Positions 45,229 through 53,947 of a stretch of DNA of 64,000 nt are shown one piece after another (the first letter of the stretch is position 1; every line of letters begins with the position of its first letter). Origin of the DNA: an uncultured Clostridium sp. (GTDB taxonomy: Bacteria; Bacillota; Clostridia; TANB77; CAG-508); contig CAMXJY010000004.1 in NCBI GenBank assembly GCA_947244325.1, positions 1-64,000 on the forward strand, given 5' to 3'. The position numbers were made by a program, and so were the translations under genes. The notes under the pieces are model-generated. The model had not been told where the DNA came from, did not search any database, and was given only the letters and a program-made list of their open reading frames with translations.

Positions 45229-46335
45229 GTGCTAGAATTAGAAGAAAATCTTAAATTTTTGAAAGAATTAAAAATTCAATTAGTAGAAATAAAAGATTCA
45301 ATGAAAATTGAATCTTTAAAAAATGAATTAAAGCTACTTGAAGAAAAATCTTTAGAAGAAAATTTTTGGAATAATCAAGAAAATTCAAGTTTAGTATTTT
45401 CAAAAATTAAAACATTACAAAAGAAAATAAAATTATATGAAGATATAGCATCTGAACTTGAAAACCTAATTGAAATGAATGAATTATTAAATCAAGATTT
45501 TGATGAACAATTAATGAAGGAATTATTAAACAACTCAAAAACTATCAAAAATAACTTAGAATCTCTAGAAATCCAAACATTGTTTTCTGGAAAATACGAT
45601 TCAAATAATGCTATTATCACTTTACATCCTGGAGCAGGTGGCACCGAATCTCAGGATTGGGTACAAATGCTATATAGAATGTATGGAAAATGGGCAAATT
45701 CAAATGGATTTTCACTAAAAGAATTAGATTATTTAGACGGAGATGAAGCTGGAATTAAAAGTGTTACTGCATTAATTTCCGGAGAAAATGCATATGGATA
45801 TTTAAAAGGTGAGATGGGAGTCCATAGGCTTGTTAGAATTTCACCATTTGATAGTGGTGGAAGAAGACACACATCTTTTGCATCAGTTGAAGTTTTACCA
45901 GAGATTACAGATGATATTGAAATTGAAATCAATTCTGATGATTTAAGAATTGATACATATAGAGCATCAGGAGCAGGTGGACAACATATAAATAAAACAG
46001 ATTCTGCTGTTCGTATTACTCATATACCTACAAATATTGTTGTATCTTGTCAATCAGAGCGTTCACAAACTATGAATAAAGAAACAGCTATGAAAATGTT
46101 AAAATCAAAATTATTAGATTTAAAAGAAAAAGAAAACAAAGAAACTATTTCAGAATTAAAAGGAGAGCAAAAAGATATTGCATGGGGAAGTCAAATAAGG
46201 TCGTATGTTTTTTGTCCTTATACATTAGTAAAAGACCATAGAACAAATTATGAAATTGGAAATGTTGAAAGTGTTATGAATGGCGAATTAAATGATTTTA
46301 TGTATGAATATTTAAAATTAATTATAAAAAACTAA
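45229..46335 (+). CDS. prfB: Peptide chain release factor 2
   Basis: A 368-residue class I release factor reading UAA and UGA. The peptidyl-hydrolysis motif is SGAGGQHINKTDSAVRITH, and the stop-codon recognition tripeptide SPF lies in VRISPFDSGGRRHTSFASVE, typical of RF2. It begins at GTG with AAGGAAGG nine bases upstream. The N-terminal helices run without interruption, so the programmed +1 frameshift that autoregulates prfB in many bacteria is absent here. Confidence 0.96.
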   Translation: MLELEENLKFLKELKIQLVEIKDSMKIESLKNELKLLEEKSLEENFWNNQENSSLVFSKIKTLQKKIKLYEDIASELENLIEMNELLNQDFDEQLMKELLNNSKTIKNNLESLEIQTLFSGKYDSNNAIITLHPGAGGTESQDWVQMLYRMYGKWANSNGFSLKELDYLDGDEAGIKSVTALISGENAYGYLKGEMGVHRLVRISPFDSGGRRHTSFASVEVLPEITDDIEIEINSDDLRIDTYRASGAGGQHINKTDSAVRITHIPTNIVVSCQSERSQTMNKETAMKMLKSKLLDLKEKENKETISELKGEQKDIAWGSQIRSYVFCPYTLVKDHRTNYEIGNVESVMNGELNDFMYEYLKLIIKN

Positions 46336-46507
46336 TTTACAAAAATGAAAAAAATGTTGAAAAAAAATATTGTATATAATATAATTTATTTACTTAAGAA
46401 CAAAAGAAAGATATAAGAGTACAAAAGGTAAAAAATATCTAATTTTATCTATTACTGTCCTTTAAAAACTATTGTTCAATATAAGTATATTTTATTTTGG
46501 AGGAATT

Positions 46508-47368
46508 ATGGAAGAACTAGATTTAAAAGAATTAATTGCAATCTTTTTAGAAAAGAAAATTTTAATAATATTAGTTGTAATAATATTTGCAATGCTAGGA
46601 GCTATTTATACTTTAAAATTTATAGTTCCAGAATATCAATCAGAAACAAGCTTAGTATTAGTTCAAGTAGAAAGAGAAAATTCAGCAGAGGGGAGTGCAA
46701 TTTCTACTACAGATATAACTATAAATTCAAAATTAGTAGACGATTATAGAGTTTTGGCTAAAAGTAAAAATATTGTTGAAGAAGTAAAAAATAATTTGAA
46801 ACTTGAACAAGAAGTAGAATCTATACAAAATAGTATAACTGTTTCATCAGTTTCTGACACTAGAGTTATAAAAATTTCAGTAGTAAATACTAATCCAGAA
46901 CTAGCTTGCAAAATAGCTAATGAAACAGCTGAAGTTTTTGTAGAAAAAGTAAGTGATATGTACAAAACAAGCAACCTTTATGTTTGGGAAAAAGCAGAAG
47001 TGCCTTCTGAGCCTTCAAATATAAACTTAGTTAAGAATGTTGTAATTTTTGCATTTTTTGGTGCTGTTTTAGTAATTATTTACATTTTATTAATTAATAT
47101 GCTAGATACAACAGTAAAAACTGATTTAGATATAGAAAGAGCCTTACAATTACCAGTACTTGCTTCAATTATGCTAACAGATGAAAACACTAAGAAAAAA
47201 CACAAAGCAAAAAAGCATAGGAATTATAAGAAAAATGATAGTAAAACAAGCGGAGAAGTAAAATTGCCTTATTCATACAATGAATTGATTAAAAAAGAAA
47301 TAGCAGGTGGTACTTCATCATTTAATATTCCAAAAAGAACTATTAGAAGAAAGGATGGTAAAAAATAA
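46508..47368 (+). CDS. cpsC: Wzz-type capsule chain-length/BY-kinase activator protein
   Basis: A 286-residue membrane protein of the CpsC/CapA/YwqC type. Two helices (ILIILVVIIFAMLGAIYTL and VVIFAFFGAVLVIIYILLI) flank an extracytoplasmic domain carrying the conserved YQSETSLVLVQ and the pre-helix Pro-rich AEVPSEPSNINLVK motif. The ATG at 46508 follows TTGGAGGAATT; the upstream TTG at 46472 has no site. The gene overlaps the kinase gene by one base. Its C-terminus would activate the BY-kinase. Confidence 0.9.
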   Translation: MEELDLKELIAIFLEKKILIILVVIIFAMLGAIYTLKFIVPEYQSETSLVLVQVERENSAEGSAISTTDITINSKLVDDYRVLAKSKNIVEEVKNNLKLEQEVESIQNSITVSSVSDTRVIKISVVNTNPELACKIANETAEVFVEKVSDMYKTSNLYVWEKAEVPSEPSNINLVKNVVIFAFFGAVLVIIYILLINMLDTTVKTDLDIERALQLPVLASIMLTDENTKKKHKAKKHRNYKKNDSKTSGEVKLPYSYNELIKKEIAGGTSSFNIPKRTIRRKDGKK

Positions 47369-48096
47369 TGAAAAATGAAATCGTTGTTGTTGAAAATCCA
47401 AAATCACCAGAAGCAGAAATGTTTAGAAATTTAAGAACAAATATTCAATTCATGAATGCAGATTCAGAAAAAAAGGTAATGCTTGTTACAAGTACAGTAC
47501 CAGGTGAAGGAAAAAGTTATGTATCAGCTAACTTAGCTGCTGCATTTGCTCAAATAGATAAAAAAGTTTTAATAGTTGATACTGATATGAGAAAAGGTCG
47601 TCAATATAATTTATTTAGTTTACGTCCTAGACCAGGATTATCAAACTTTTTATCAGGGGTAGTTGATCAAGATTTTGTTGGCGAAAAAGAAAATATAGAA
47701 AATTATATCCAAAAAACTGATATAGATAATCTTTATTTAATATCAGCAGGTAGTGTACCACCAAATCCATCAGAGTTATTAGTTTCATCTAAAATGGAAA
47801 ATATAATAGATAGCTTAATAGATAAATTTGATGTTATAATATTTGATGCACCACCTTGTTTAATAGTTGCTGATGCTCTAATTGTAGCAAGAATTGTTGA
47901 TTTTAATATTTTAGTTTCAGCACAAAATTTAACTAAAATGGAAGACTTAAATAAAGCAAAATTAGCTATCGAAAATGTTGGTGGAAAAGTAGCAGGGGTT
48001 ATTTTAAATAAAGTTCAAATGACAACTAAAAGATATGATAATTCTTATTATTATGGAGAAAGATTGTCAACTGCAAAGCCAAAACAAAGAAAATAA
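47368..48096 (+). CDS. cpsD: CpsD/YwqD-like bacterial tyrosine kinase
   Basis: A 242-residue BY-kinase that autophosphorylates on a C-terminal tyrosine cluster. Walker A' STVPGEGKSYVSANLA, Walker A' second motif LIVDTDMRKGRQ and Walker B VIIFDAPP are present. The tail (RYDNSYYYGERLS) has four tyrosines. The EAMF-like segment near the N-terminus (SPEAEMFRNLRTNIQF) mediates oligomerisation. It is coupled to the Wzz gene by TAATG. Confidence 0.94.
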   Translation: MKNEIVVVENPKSPEAEMFRNLRTNIQFMNADSEKKVMLVTSTVPGEGKSYVSANLAAAFAQIDKKVLIVDTDMRKGRQYNLFSLRPRPGLSNFLSGVVDQDFVGEKENIENYIQKTDIDNLYLISAGSVPPNPSELLVSSKMENIIDSLIDKFDVIIFDAPPCLIVADALIVARIVDFNILVSAQNLTKMEDLNKAKLAIENVGGKVAGVILNKVQMTTKRYDNSYYYGERLSTAKPKQRK

Positions 48097-48111
48097 AAGG
48101 AAAAATATATT

Positions 48112-48816
48112 ATGATAGATTTTCATTCACATATATTACCTGGAATAGATGACGGATCTAGAAATGAAGAAGAAACAAAAAATCTAATTTTGGAAGCTAA
48201 AAGTGTTGGATTTGATAAAATAATTTCAACTTCACATTATGCAATAGATTGTTTTGAAACTCCAGAATATAAAAGAAAAGAATTAATAGAAGAACTTAAT
48301 AATGAAGAAAATTATCCAGAAATTATTTTAGGTAGCGAAATATTTATAACTTATAACATTTTAGATTTACTAAAAGAATATAAGGCTTCTACTATAAATG
48401 GTACAAATTACATATTATTTGAATTACCTTTAAGACATCATTTTCCTAATTTCAAAGATGTTATAAACAAGTTAAGAGAAAATGAATATAGATTAGTTTT
48501 AGCGCATCCAGAAAGATATACTATTATTCAAAAAGATTTTGATTTATTATATGAACTTAGTGATTTAGGTGTTTTATTTCAATCAAATTATGGTAGTATA
48601 TTAGGAGTATATGGCTTTTCTGCAAAAGCTACTGTAAAGAAGATGCTAAAAAATGGACTTGTAAGTTTTTTAGGAACTGATGTACATAGACAAGGCAGTA
48701 TATATCCTCAAGTTCCAAAAGCATTAAATAAAATATCTAAATTAGTATCAGATGAATATTTAGATGATTTAACTACAAATAATGCTTTATCAGTTTTAAA
48801 TGGAGAAAATTTGTAA
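48112..48816 (+). CDS. cpsB: CpsB/YwqE-like PHP tyrosine phosphatase
   Basis: A 234-residue manganese-dependent tyrosine phosphatase of the PHP fold, acting on phospho-CpsD. Metal motifs are DFHSHILPGIDDGS, ISTSHYAIDC, LAHPERY and LGTDVHRQGS. It completes the CpsC-D-B regulatory module. No glycosyltransferase or flippase genes follow, so the polysaccharide locus it controls is elsewhere. Confidence 0.93.
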   Translation: MIDFHSHILPGIDDGSRNEEETKNLILEAKSVGFDKIISTSHYAIDCFETPEYKRKELIEELNNEENYPEIILGSEIFITYNILDLLKEYKASTINGTNYILFELPLRHHFPNFKDVINKLRENEYRLVLAHPERYTIIQKDFDLLYELSDLGVLFQSNYGSILGVYGFSAKATVKKMLKNGLVSFLGTDVHRQGSIYPQVPKALNKISKLVSDEYLDDLTTNNALSVLNGENL

Positions 48817-48895
48817 AATTATTTGATATATTGACGTTTTTTATAATTTTTGTTAAAATAGATTATAGAAAACATCTATTTGGAGGTGAAATAAT

Positions 48896-49030
48896 ATGGC
48901 AACTCAAGAATGTCAATATTGTTATTATTGGAAAGGTGATCACACTACAACAAAAGCTGATTGCGACAAAACTGGAAAATATAAAAAATACAATGATGAT
49001 TGTGATTGCGGAAAATATGCAAAAAAATAA
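48896..49030 (+). CDS. 44-residue cysteine-rich small protein
   Basis: A short ORF with a strong TTGGAGGTGAAATAAT ribosome site. The product (MATQECQYCYYWKGDH, then KADCDKTGKYKKYNDDCDCG) has five cysteines in CxxC, C and CDC arrangements and one His, suggesting a small zinc- or metal-binding protein, rich in Lys and Tyr. It has its own terminator (49042-49070). It was not recognised as any family. Confidence 0.7.
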   Translation: MATQECQYCYYWKGDHTTTKADCDKTGKYKKYNDDCDCGKYAKK

Positions 49031-49041
49031 ATATAATAAGA

Positions 49042-49070
49042 AATACACCTAGAGTATAGGTGTATTCTTT
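49042..49070 (+). terminator. Terminator of the small Cys-rich gene
   Basis: AATACACCT (49042-49050) pairs with AGGTGTATT (49058-49066), followed by CTTTATTTT. Confidence 0.85.
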
Positions 49071-49108
49071 ATTTTATATGAAAGTGCTTCGCACTTCCTA
49101 TAAAATAA
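49069..49108. repeat. Hairpin of the dispersed repeat family
   Basis: A near-perfect palindrome centred on TTCG, with arms TATTTTATA and GAAAGTGC/GCACTTCC, matching the hairpin at 50818-50855. Confidence 0.7.
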
Positions 49109-49413
49109 AGATTCCACTACTATTGGTATAACTATATAGAAAAATTTATAATTAATTTTATAAAACTTGACTAAAGATATTAAAAGTATGTTATAATTAC
49201 ACTTGAAATTAATAAAATATTTATAACTTAAATAATTTGTAACTTTCTAATTATACAGCAAATATACTATTAAGAGAGCCAAAAATATATATTTTAGTTT
49301 TAATATAAAATTTTTTATTAGTAAAATTTACAGTTATTACAATATTTTATAATTTACATAGTATTTTTTAAATTTAAAATTTACTATTACAAACATAAAA
49401 AGAGGTACAACAA

Positions 49414-50622
49414 ATGGGAATTATTGTACAAAAATTTGGAGGTAGTTCTGTTGCAAATTTAGAAAGATTAGAATTAGTTTCAGAACATATTATTGAAGAA
49501 GTAGACAAAGGAAACAAAGTAGTAGTTGTTGTTTCAGCACAAGGAAAAACAACTGACAGACTAATTTCAGAAGAAGCTGAAATCACAAAAAATCCTGATA
49601 GAAGAGAACATGATGTTTTAGTATCTACAGGTGAACAAATAACTATAGCAAAACTTGCTATGTTATTAATAAAGAAAAATTACAAAGCAGTATCACTAAC
49701 AGGATGGCAAATACCAATAGTAACAAACAGCGAATTTTCTAATAGTAGAGTTAGATATATTCATAATGAAACTATCAATGATTATTTAGCTTCTGGAAAT
49801 ATTGTTATAATTGCAGGATTTCAAGGAGTAGATGAAAATGGAAATATAACGACGTTTGGTAGAGGTGGCTCTGATACAACCGCTGTTGCTTTAGCAGCTA
49901 GTTTAAAAGCTGAAAAATGTGATATTTATACTGATGTTGATGGAGTATATACATCTGATCCTAGAATAGTAAATGATGTAAAAAAATTAAAATCAATTTC
50001 ATATGATGAAATGCTTGAAATGTCTAGTATGGGCGCGAAAGTACTTCATAATAGATGTGTTGAGATAGGAAAAAAATATAATGTTCCAATATATGTAAAA
50101 TCAACTTTTGAAAAAAATAGTATTGGTACATTAGTAAATAATAAAAATCTTGAAGATCTAGTAATAAATGGAGTTACAAAAGATGATTATATTTCAAGAA
50201 TAACTATAGTAGGATTAGAAAACAAAATTGGAAAAACATATGAGTTATTTAAAATATTGTCAAAAAATCTAATAAATGTAGACATTATTGTTCAATCCTT
50301 TGGTGAACATATAACAAAAGATATAGCATTTACTGTAAAAATGAATGACTTACAAAAAACATTAGATGTTTTAGAAGAAAACAAAGAAGTACTAGGTGCT
50401 CAAGAAATATTACACAGTGAAAACTTATCAAAAGTTTCAATTATAGGCGTAGGGATTGCTAATAAACCTGGTGTAGCAGCAGACATGTTTGAAGCTCTAT
50501 ATGAAAATAATATAAATATGCATATGATTAGTACATCAGAAATAAAAATATCAGTATTAGTAAATTCAGAAGAAGCTGATTTAGCAGTTAGAGCAATTCA
50601 TGATAAATTTTTTAAAAATTAA
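49414..50622 (+). CDS. lysC: Aspartate kinase
   Basis: A 402-residue aspartokinase, the first step of the lysine/threonine/methionine pathway. The N-terminal kinase motif is IVQKFGGSSVANLERL, later TTFGRGGSDTTAVALAAS and TDVDGVYTSDPRI. Two ACT domains at the C-terminus (about 265-402) contain SRITIVGLENKIGKTY and VSIIGVGIANKPGVAADM. This is the lysine-type monofunctional enzyme. It stands alone and feedback regulation by lysine through ACT domains is expected. Confidence 0.95.
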   Translation: MGIIVQKFGGSSVANLERLELVSEHIIEEVDKGNKVVVVVSAQGKTTDRLISEEAEITKNPDRREHDVLVSTGEQITIAKLAMLLIKKNYKAVSLTGWQIPIVTNSEFSNSRVRYIHNETINDYLASGNIVIIAGFQGVDENGNITTFGRGGSDTTAVALAASLKAEKCDIYTDVDGVYTSDPRIVNDVKKLKSISYDEMLEMSSMGAKVLHNRCVEIGKKYNVPIYVKSTFEKNSIGTLVNNKNLEDLVINGVTKDDYISRITIVGLENKIGKTYELFKILSKNLINVDIIVQSFGEHITKDIAFTVKMNDLQKTLDVLEENKEVLGAQEILHSENLSKVSIIGVGIANKPGVAADMFEALYENNINMHMISTSEIKISVLVNSEEADLAVRAIHDKFFKN

Positions 50623-50699
50623 ATAGTAATATGAATTTATATTTATAAAGTTTCAAAGACTTTATAAGAGTATTATATAATATACAAATATCAAATCAA

Positions 50700-50913
50700 G
50701 AACAAAAGTGGACATTATGAAAATTGCAAAAGAAAAAAACTTATTGCAAATGTCCACGTTTTTGTTCTGTGTGCCAATTTTACGAAGTAAAATTGTGTAC
50801 AAATATTGGCGAAGCCTTTATTTTATAGGAAGTGTGGAGCACTTTCCTATAAAATAAAAATAGTGGACGATATATGATATGTAAAAGCTAAAACTATTTC
50901 TAGAATCGTCCAC
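50700..50913. repeat. Compound palindromic repeat, fullest copy of the family
   Basis: The left part is GAACAAAAGTGGACATT (50700-50716) facing AATGTCCACGTTTTTGTTC (50748-50766), with inner TTGCAA contacts. Next come GCCAATTTTAC/GTAAAATTG and TATTTTATAGGAAGTG/CACTTTCCTATAAAATA. Partial copies of the core occur at 26693, 35100 and 53721. Confidence 0.7.
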
Positions 50914-51037
50914 GTAATTACTCTGTATAACTTATCAGCTTTAGCTTAACCTATCTGTAATTCACGTTGTTCATACAGCTAGGATATCTATGTCACTAAC
51001 GTTCCTAGAGCTAAGAAATGCTTGCTGTGCAAAATAA

Positions 51038-51070
51038 GGAGAGTCTAAGTTTTATATCTTAGGCTCTCTA
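51038..51070 (+). terminator. Terminator-like hairpin before yabP
   Basis: GGAGAGTCTAAG (51038-51049) pairs with CTTAGGCTCTC (51059-51069). It is followed by AT-rich sequence with only a weak T-run. Confidence 0.55.
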
Positions 51071-51221
51071 TAATTATATAAATATCATTCACTATTATTC
51101 TAAAAGAAATAGGTTATACTAAAGTAACTTTTTATTATAAAAAAGAAACTTTTAATATAAGATAGTTCTAAATAAAAAAATTCTGAATAAATAATATATA
51201 TATTTATTTCGGAGGTATTAT

Positions 51222-51515
51222 ATGGAAGAACTAAAAAAAGCAACTAATACTTTTCAAAATATAGTATTAGAAAATCGTGAAAAATTAAATGTTACAGGAA
51301 TAATTGATGTATTTAGTTTTGATGATCAAATTATTATAATAGAAACAGAATTAGGATTATTAACAATAAAAGGAGAAAATTTGAAAATTAATAAATTAAG
51401 TCTTGATACATCTGATTTTATAGTAGATGGAAAAATTGATAGTTTAACATATTCTAGTTCTGATTCTACTTCTATAAAGAAAAATAAAAATATTTTAGGA
51501 AAAATTTTTAAATAA
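51222..51515 (+). CDS. yabP: Sporulation protein YabP
   Basis: A 97-residue YabP/YqfC-family protein, needed for spore cortex or coat formation in Bacilli. The core (LNVTGIIDVFSFDDQIIIIETELGLLTIKGENLKINKL) matches the small beta-domain of the family. TTCGGAGG precedes the ATG. It begins the conserved yabP-yabQ-divIC order and is a mother-cell (SigE-type) gene in Bacillus. Confidence 0.88.
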   Translation: MEELKKATNTFQNIVLENREKLNVTGIIDVFSFDDQIIIIETELGLLTIKGENLKINKLSLDTSDFIVDGKIDSLTYSSSDSTSIKKNKNILGKIFK

Positions 51516-51527
51516 GGGGAAGAGTCA

Positions 51528-51914
51528 ATGTATAATTTTTCTCAAGAACAAATTTTTATTTTCTTTTTTATTATAGGAATTATTATAGGAATTATATTTG
51601 ATATTTTTCGAGTTATAAGAAAGTCTTTCAAAACACCAGATATCATTACATTTATTGAAGATTTTATCTTTTTAGTATTAACAAGTATATTAATTATATT
51701 TAGTATTATAAAATTAAATGGAGGAGAAGTAAGATTTTATCTTTTTTTAGGAATTTCTGTAGGTATATTGATATATTCTTTGACAATAAGCAATTTATGT
51801 GTTATAATTTTATACGTATTTGTAAATATATGTAAAAAAATATTTGAAATCCCAATATCTTGTATAAAAAACATAAGAAAATGTTCAAAAAAGATAATAA
51901 AAAAGGATTTTTAG
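51528..51914 (+). CDS. yabQ: Spore cortex biosynthesis membrane protein YabQ
   Basis: A 128-residue membrane protein with about four helices. The N-terminal GIIIGIIFDIFRVIRKSFK and the IEDFIFLVLTSILII segment match YabQ, which is required for cortex synthesis. It follows yabP by 12 bases with GGGGAAGAG before the ATG. Confidence 0.85.
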   Translation: MYNFSQEQIFIFFFIIGIIIGIIFDIFRVIRKSFKTPDIITFIEDFIFLVLTSILIIFSIIKLNGGEVRFYLFLGISVGILIYSLTISNLCVIILYVFVNICKKIFEIPISCIKNIRKCSKKIIKKDF

Positions 51915-51967
51915 TTTTTTTGTAGAATATTAAATTAGAAGTAATAAATTGGAGAGATGCACGTAAG

Positions 51968-52249
51968 ATGAATGTTTTTAAAATTAATAAAATTATGAAT
52001 TTCATACTTATTTTAGTTATTGCATATGCACTATTAACTTTTGTAAATCAACAATCTAAATTAAATTCTTACAAAAAAGATATCTCTTATTATTCTACTC
52101 GAAAAGAAGAATTAAAAGAAAAAAAAGAAGAACTTTCAGCAACTCAAGAAAATGTAAATTCTAAGGAATACATTGAAGAAGTAGCAAGAAAACAGTTAAA
52201 TATGTATTTACCAAATGAAACTGTTTACATTATTGATATTAACAAATAA
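51968..52249 (+). CDS. divIC: Septum formation initiator DivIC/FtsB
   Basis: A 93-residue bitopic protein with one helix (IMNFILILVIAYALLTFVN) followed by an extracytoplasmic coiled coil (KLNSYKKDISYYSTRKEELKEKKEEL) and the conserved YIEEVARKQLNMYLPNE motif of DivIC. It bridges FtsL and DivIB/FtsQ in the divisome. GGAGAGATGCACGTAAG precedes the ATG. Confidence 0.9.
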   Translation: MNVFKINKIMNFILILVIAYALLTFVNQQSKLNSYKKDISYYSTRKEELKEKKEELSATQENVNSKEYIEEVARKQLNMYLPNETVYIIDINK

Positions 52250-52270
52250 TCTTTTAATATTTTTATTTTG

Positions 52271-52313
52271 AGTAATTTAATTTTAGATTAAATTACTTTC
52301 TTTAATTTTTTTC
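52271..52313 (+). terminator. Terminator between divIC and rho
   Basis: AGTAATTTAAT (52271-52281) and ATTAAATTACT (52287-52297) form a perfect 11-bp stem, followed by T-rich sequence. Confidence 0.8.
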
Positions 52314-52379
52314 TAAATAAAATTCCAGTTACAAATTAAATAAATATAGATAATATAGTTTTTAAAAGGGGGCCACTAT

Positions 52380-53717
52380 ATGGAACTAGAAAGTTTATCT
52401 CTTGTAGATTTAAGAAATTTAGCAAAAGATAAAGGAATTCCTAATGTATCTAAATTAAAAAAAGCAGAACTTATTGAAAAAATACTCGAAAATTACAATA
52501 ACAAAAATTCAAATTCTGATAATCCTAATATAGATATTGAAGAGAATAATATCATTGAAGAAAAATCTGCTTCAAATGAAGTAGAGTACAAATTAAATAG
52601 TGAAGATGATGAGTATGTTGAAGGTATATTAGAATTATTACCAGATGGATATGGTTTTTTAAGAGGAGATAATTATTTATCTACTAACAAAGATGTATAT
52701 GTATCTCCTGTTCAAATTAGAAGATTCAAATTAGATACAGGAGATATGATAAAAGGAATAAAAAGAACACCAAAAGAGGGTGAAAAGTTTCCAGCACTTA
52801 TATTTGTAGGTGAAGTAAATGGAGAACATCCAGAAAAAGCAATGAAAAGGAAAAGTTTTGATGATTTAACACCTATATATCCAGTAGAAAGATTAAAATT
52901 AGAAACAACTCAAAACGAATATACAATGAGATTAATGGATTTAATGTCTCCAATTGGAAAAGGTCAAAGAGGTATGATAGTTGCACCACCAAAAGCAGGA
53001 AAAACTACTATTTTAAAACAAATAGCAAATAGCATAACAGCTAATAATCCAGAAGTATATTTAATTGTTTTATTAATAGATGAAAGACCAGAAGAAGTTA
53101 CAGAAATGAAACGTTCAATAAAAGGAGATGTAATTTATTCTACTTTTGATGAGCAACCCGAACATCATGTTAAAGTTGCAGAAATGGTTATAGAAAGAGC
53201 TAAAAGATTAACTGAACAACATAAAGATGTTGTAGTTTTATTAGATAGTATAACTCGTTTAGCAAGAGCATATAACTTAGTTATTCCATCATCTGGAAGA
53301 ACGTTATCTGGTGGATTTGATCCTAGTGCACTTCATAAGCCAAAACGTTTCTTTGGAGCTGCTAGAAATACAGAAGATGCCGGAAGTTTAACTGTTTTAG
53401 GAACAGCATTAGTAGAAACAGGAAGTAGAATGGATGAAGTAATATTTGAAGAATTTAAAGGAACTGGAAACATGGAAGTATTCTTAGATAGAAGCTTATC
53501 AGAAAAACGTGTATTTCCAGCAATAGATATAAATAAATCTGGTACAAGAAGAGATGAACTATTACTATCAAAAAAAGAATATGAAACTATAAACTCAATA
53601 AGAAAAAGATTATCTAACTTATCTACAGCAGATTTAACAGAAAGATTACTAAATCAAATGATGAAAACTAAAAATAATGATGAATTTTTAGATATAATTT
53701 CTAAAAACTTAAAATAA
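52380..53717 (+). CDS. rho: Transcription termination factor Rho
   Basis: A 445-residue hexameric RNA helicase. An N-terminal Rho_N (SAP-like) helix bundle ([22 protein letters not shown]) is followed by a short acidic linker, the cold-shock-like RNA-binding domain ([18 protein letters not shown]), and the ATPase core with Walker [10 protein letters not shown], Walker [16 protein letters not shown] and [20 protein letters not shown]. Length is standard. GGGGGCCACT precedes the ATG. It ends in an intrinsic terminator. Confidence 0.97.
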   Translation: MELESLSLVDLRNLAKDKGIPNVSKLKKAELIEKILENYNNKNSNSDNPNIDIEENNIIEEKSASNEVEYKLNSEDDEYVEGILELLPDGYGFLRGDNYLSTNKDVYVSPVQIRRFKLDTGDMIKGIKRTPKEGEKFPALIFVGEVNGEHPEKAMKRKSFDDLTPIYPVERLKLETTQNEYTMRLMDLMSPIGKGQRGMIVAPPKAGKTTILKQIANSITANNPEVYLIVLLIDERPEEVTEMKRSIKGDVIYSTFDEQPEHHVKVAEMVIERAKRLTEQHKDVVVLLDSITRLARAYNLVIPSSGRTLSGGFDPSALHKPKRFFGAARNTEDAGSLTVLGTALVETGSRMDEVIFEEFKGTGNMEVFLDRSLSEKRVFPAIDINKSGTRRDELLLSKKEYETINSIRKRLSNLSTADLTERLLNQMMKTKNNDEFLDIISKNLK

Positions 53718-53720
53718 TTT

Positions 53721-53786
53721 GAACAAAAGTGGACATTATGAAATTTAAAAAAGAAAGAACTTATCACAAATATCTACATCTTTGTA
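53721..53786. repeat. Dispersed repeat copy after rho
   Basis: GAACAAAAGTGGACATTATG (53721-53740) is identical to the start of the 50700 element. The complementary arm has decayed (AAATATCTACATCTTTGTA instead of AATGTCCACGTTTTTGT). Confidence 0.7.
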
Positions 53787-53821
53787 TAGAAATATTAATT
53801 AAATAAATATTTTACTATATA

Positions 53822-53863
53822 AAAAAAGTAATTATATTATTCAAAAGATATAATTACTTTTTT
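53822..53863 (+). terminator. Intrinsic terminator after rho
   Basis: AAAAAAGTAATTATAT (53822-53837) pairs with ATATAATTACTTTTTT (53848-53863), ending in a T-run. Confidence 0.85.
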
Positions 53864-53947
53864 AAAAGAATTGTAGAAATTTGAGTAAAAAATTTATTAG
53901 AAAATTCTAAACATTTTCCTAATAAAAAAGAAGGGAGGAGAAGAATA

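Larger units (their letters stand above)
49031..49413. other. Gene-free stretch before lysC
   Basis: After the terminator, a repeat-family hairpin lies at 49069-49108 (TATTTTATATGAAAGTGC against GCACTTCCTATAAAATA). A possible lysC promoter follows: TTGACT (49168-49173), 19 bases, TATAAT (49193-49198), with a leader of about 210 bases. I see no lysine riboswitch signature. Confidence 0.55.
50623..51221. other. 600-base gene-free region packed with hairpins
   Basis: No credible ORF. It contains a large hairpin (50700-50766), GCCAATTTTAC/GTAAAATTG (50771-50795), the repeat hairpin 50818-50855, a wide GTGGACGAT/ATCGTCCAC pair (50863-50913) and a terminator at 51038-51070. Together they form a compound structured or palindromic element. 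Confidence 0.65.

Noticed and set aside
49109..49413. Lysine riboswitch before lysC
   Set aside because: The 200-base leader is plain AT-rich sequence without the conserved purine-rich segments of the L box.
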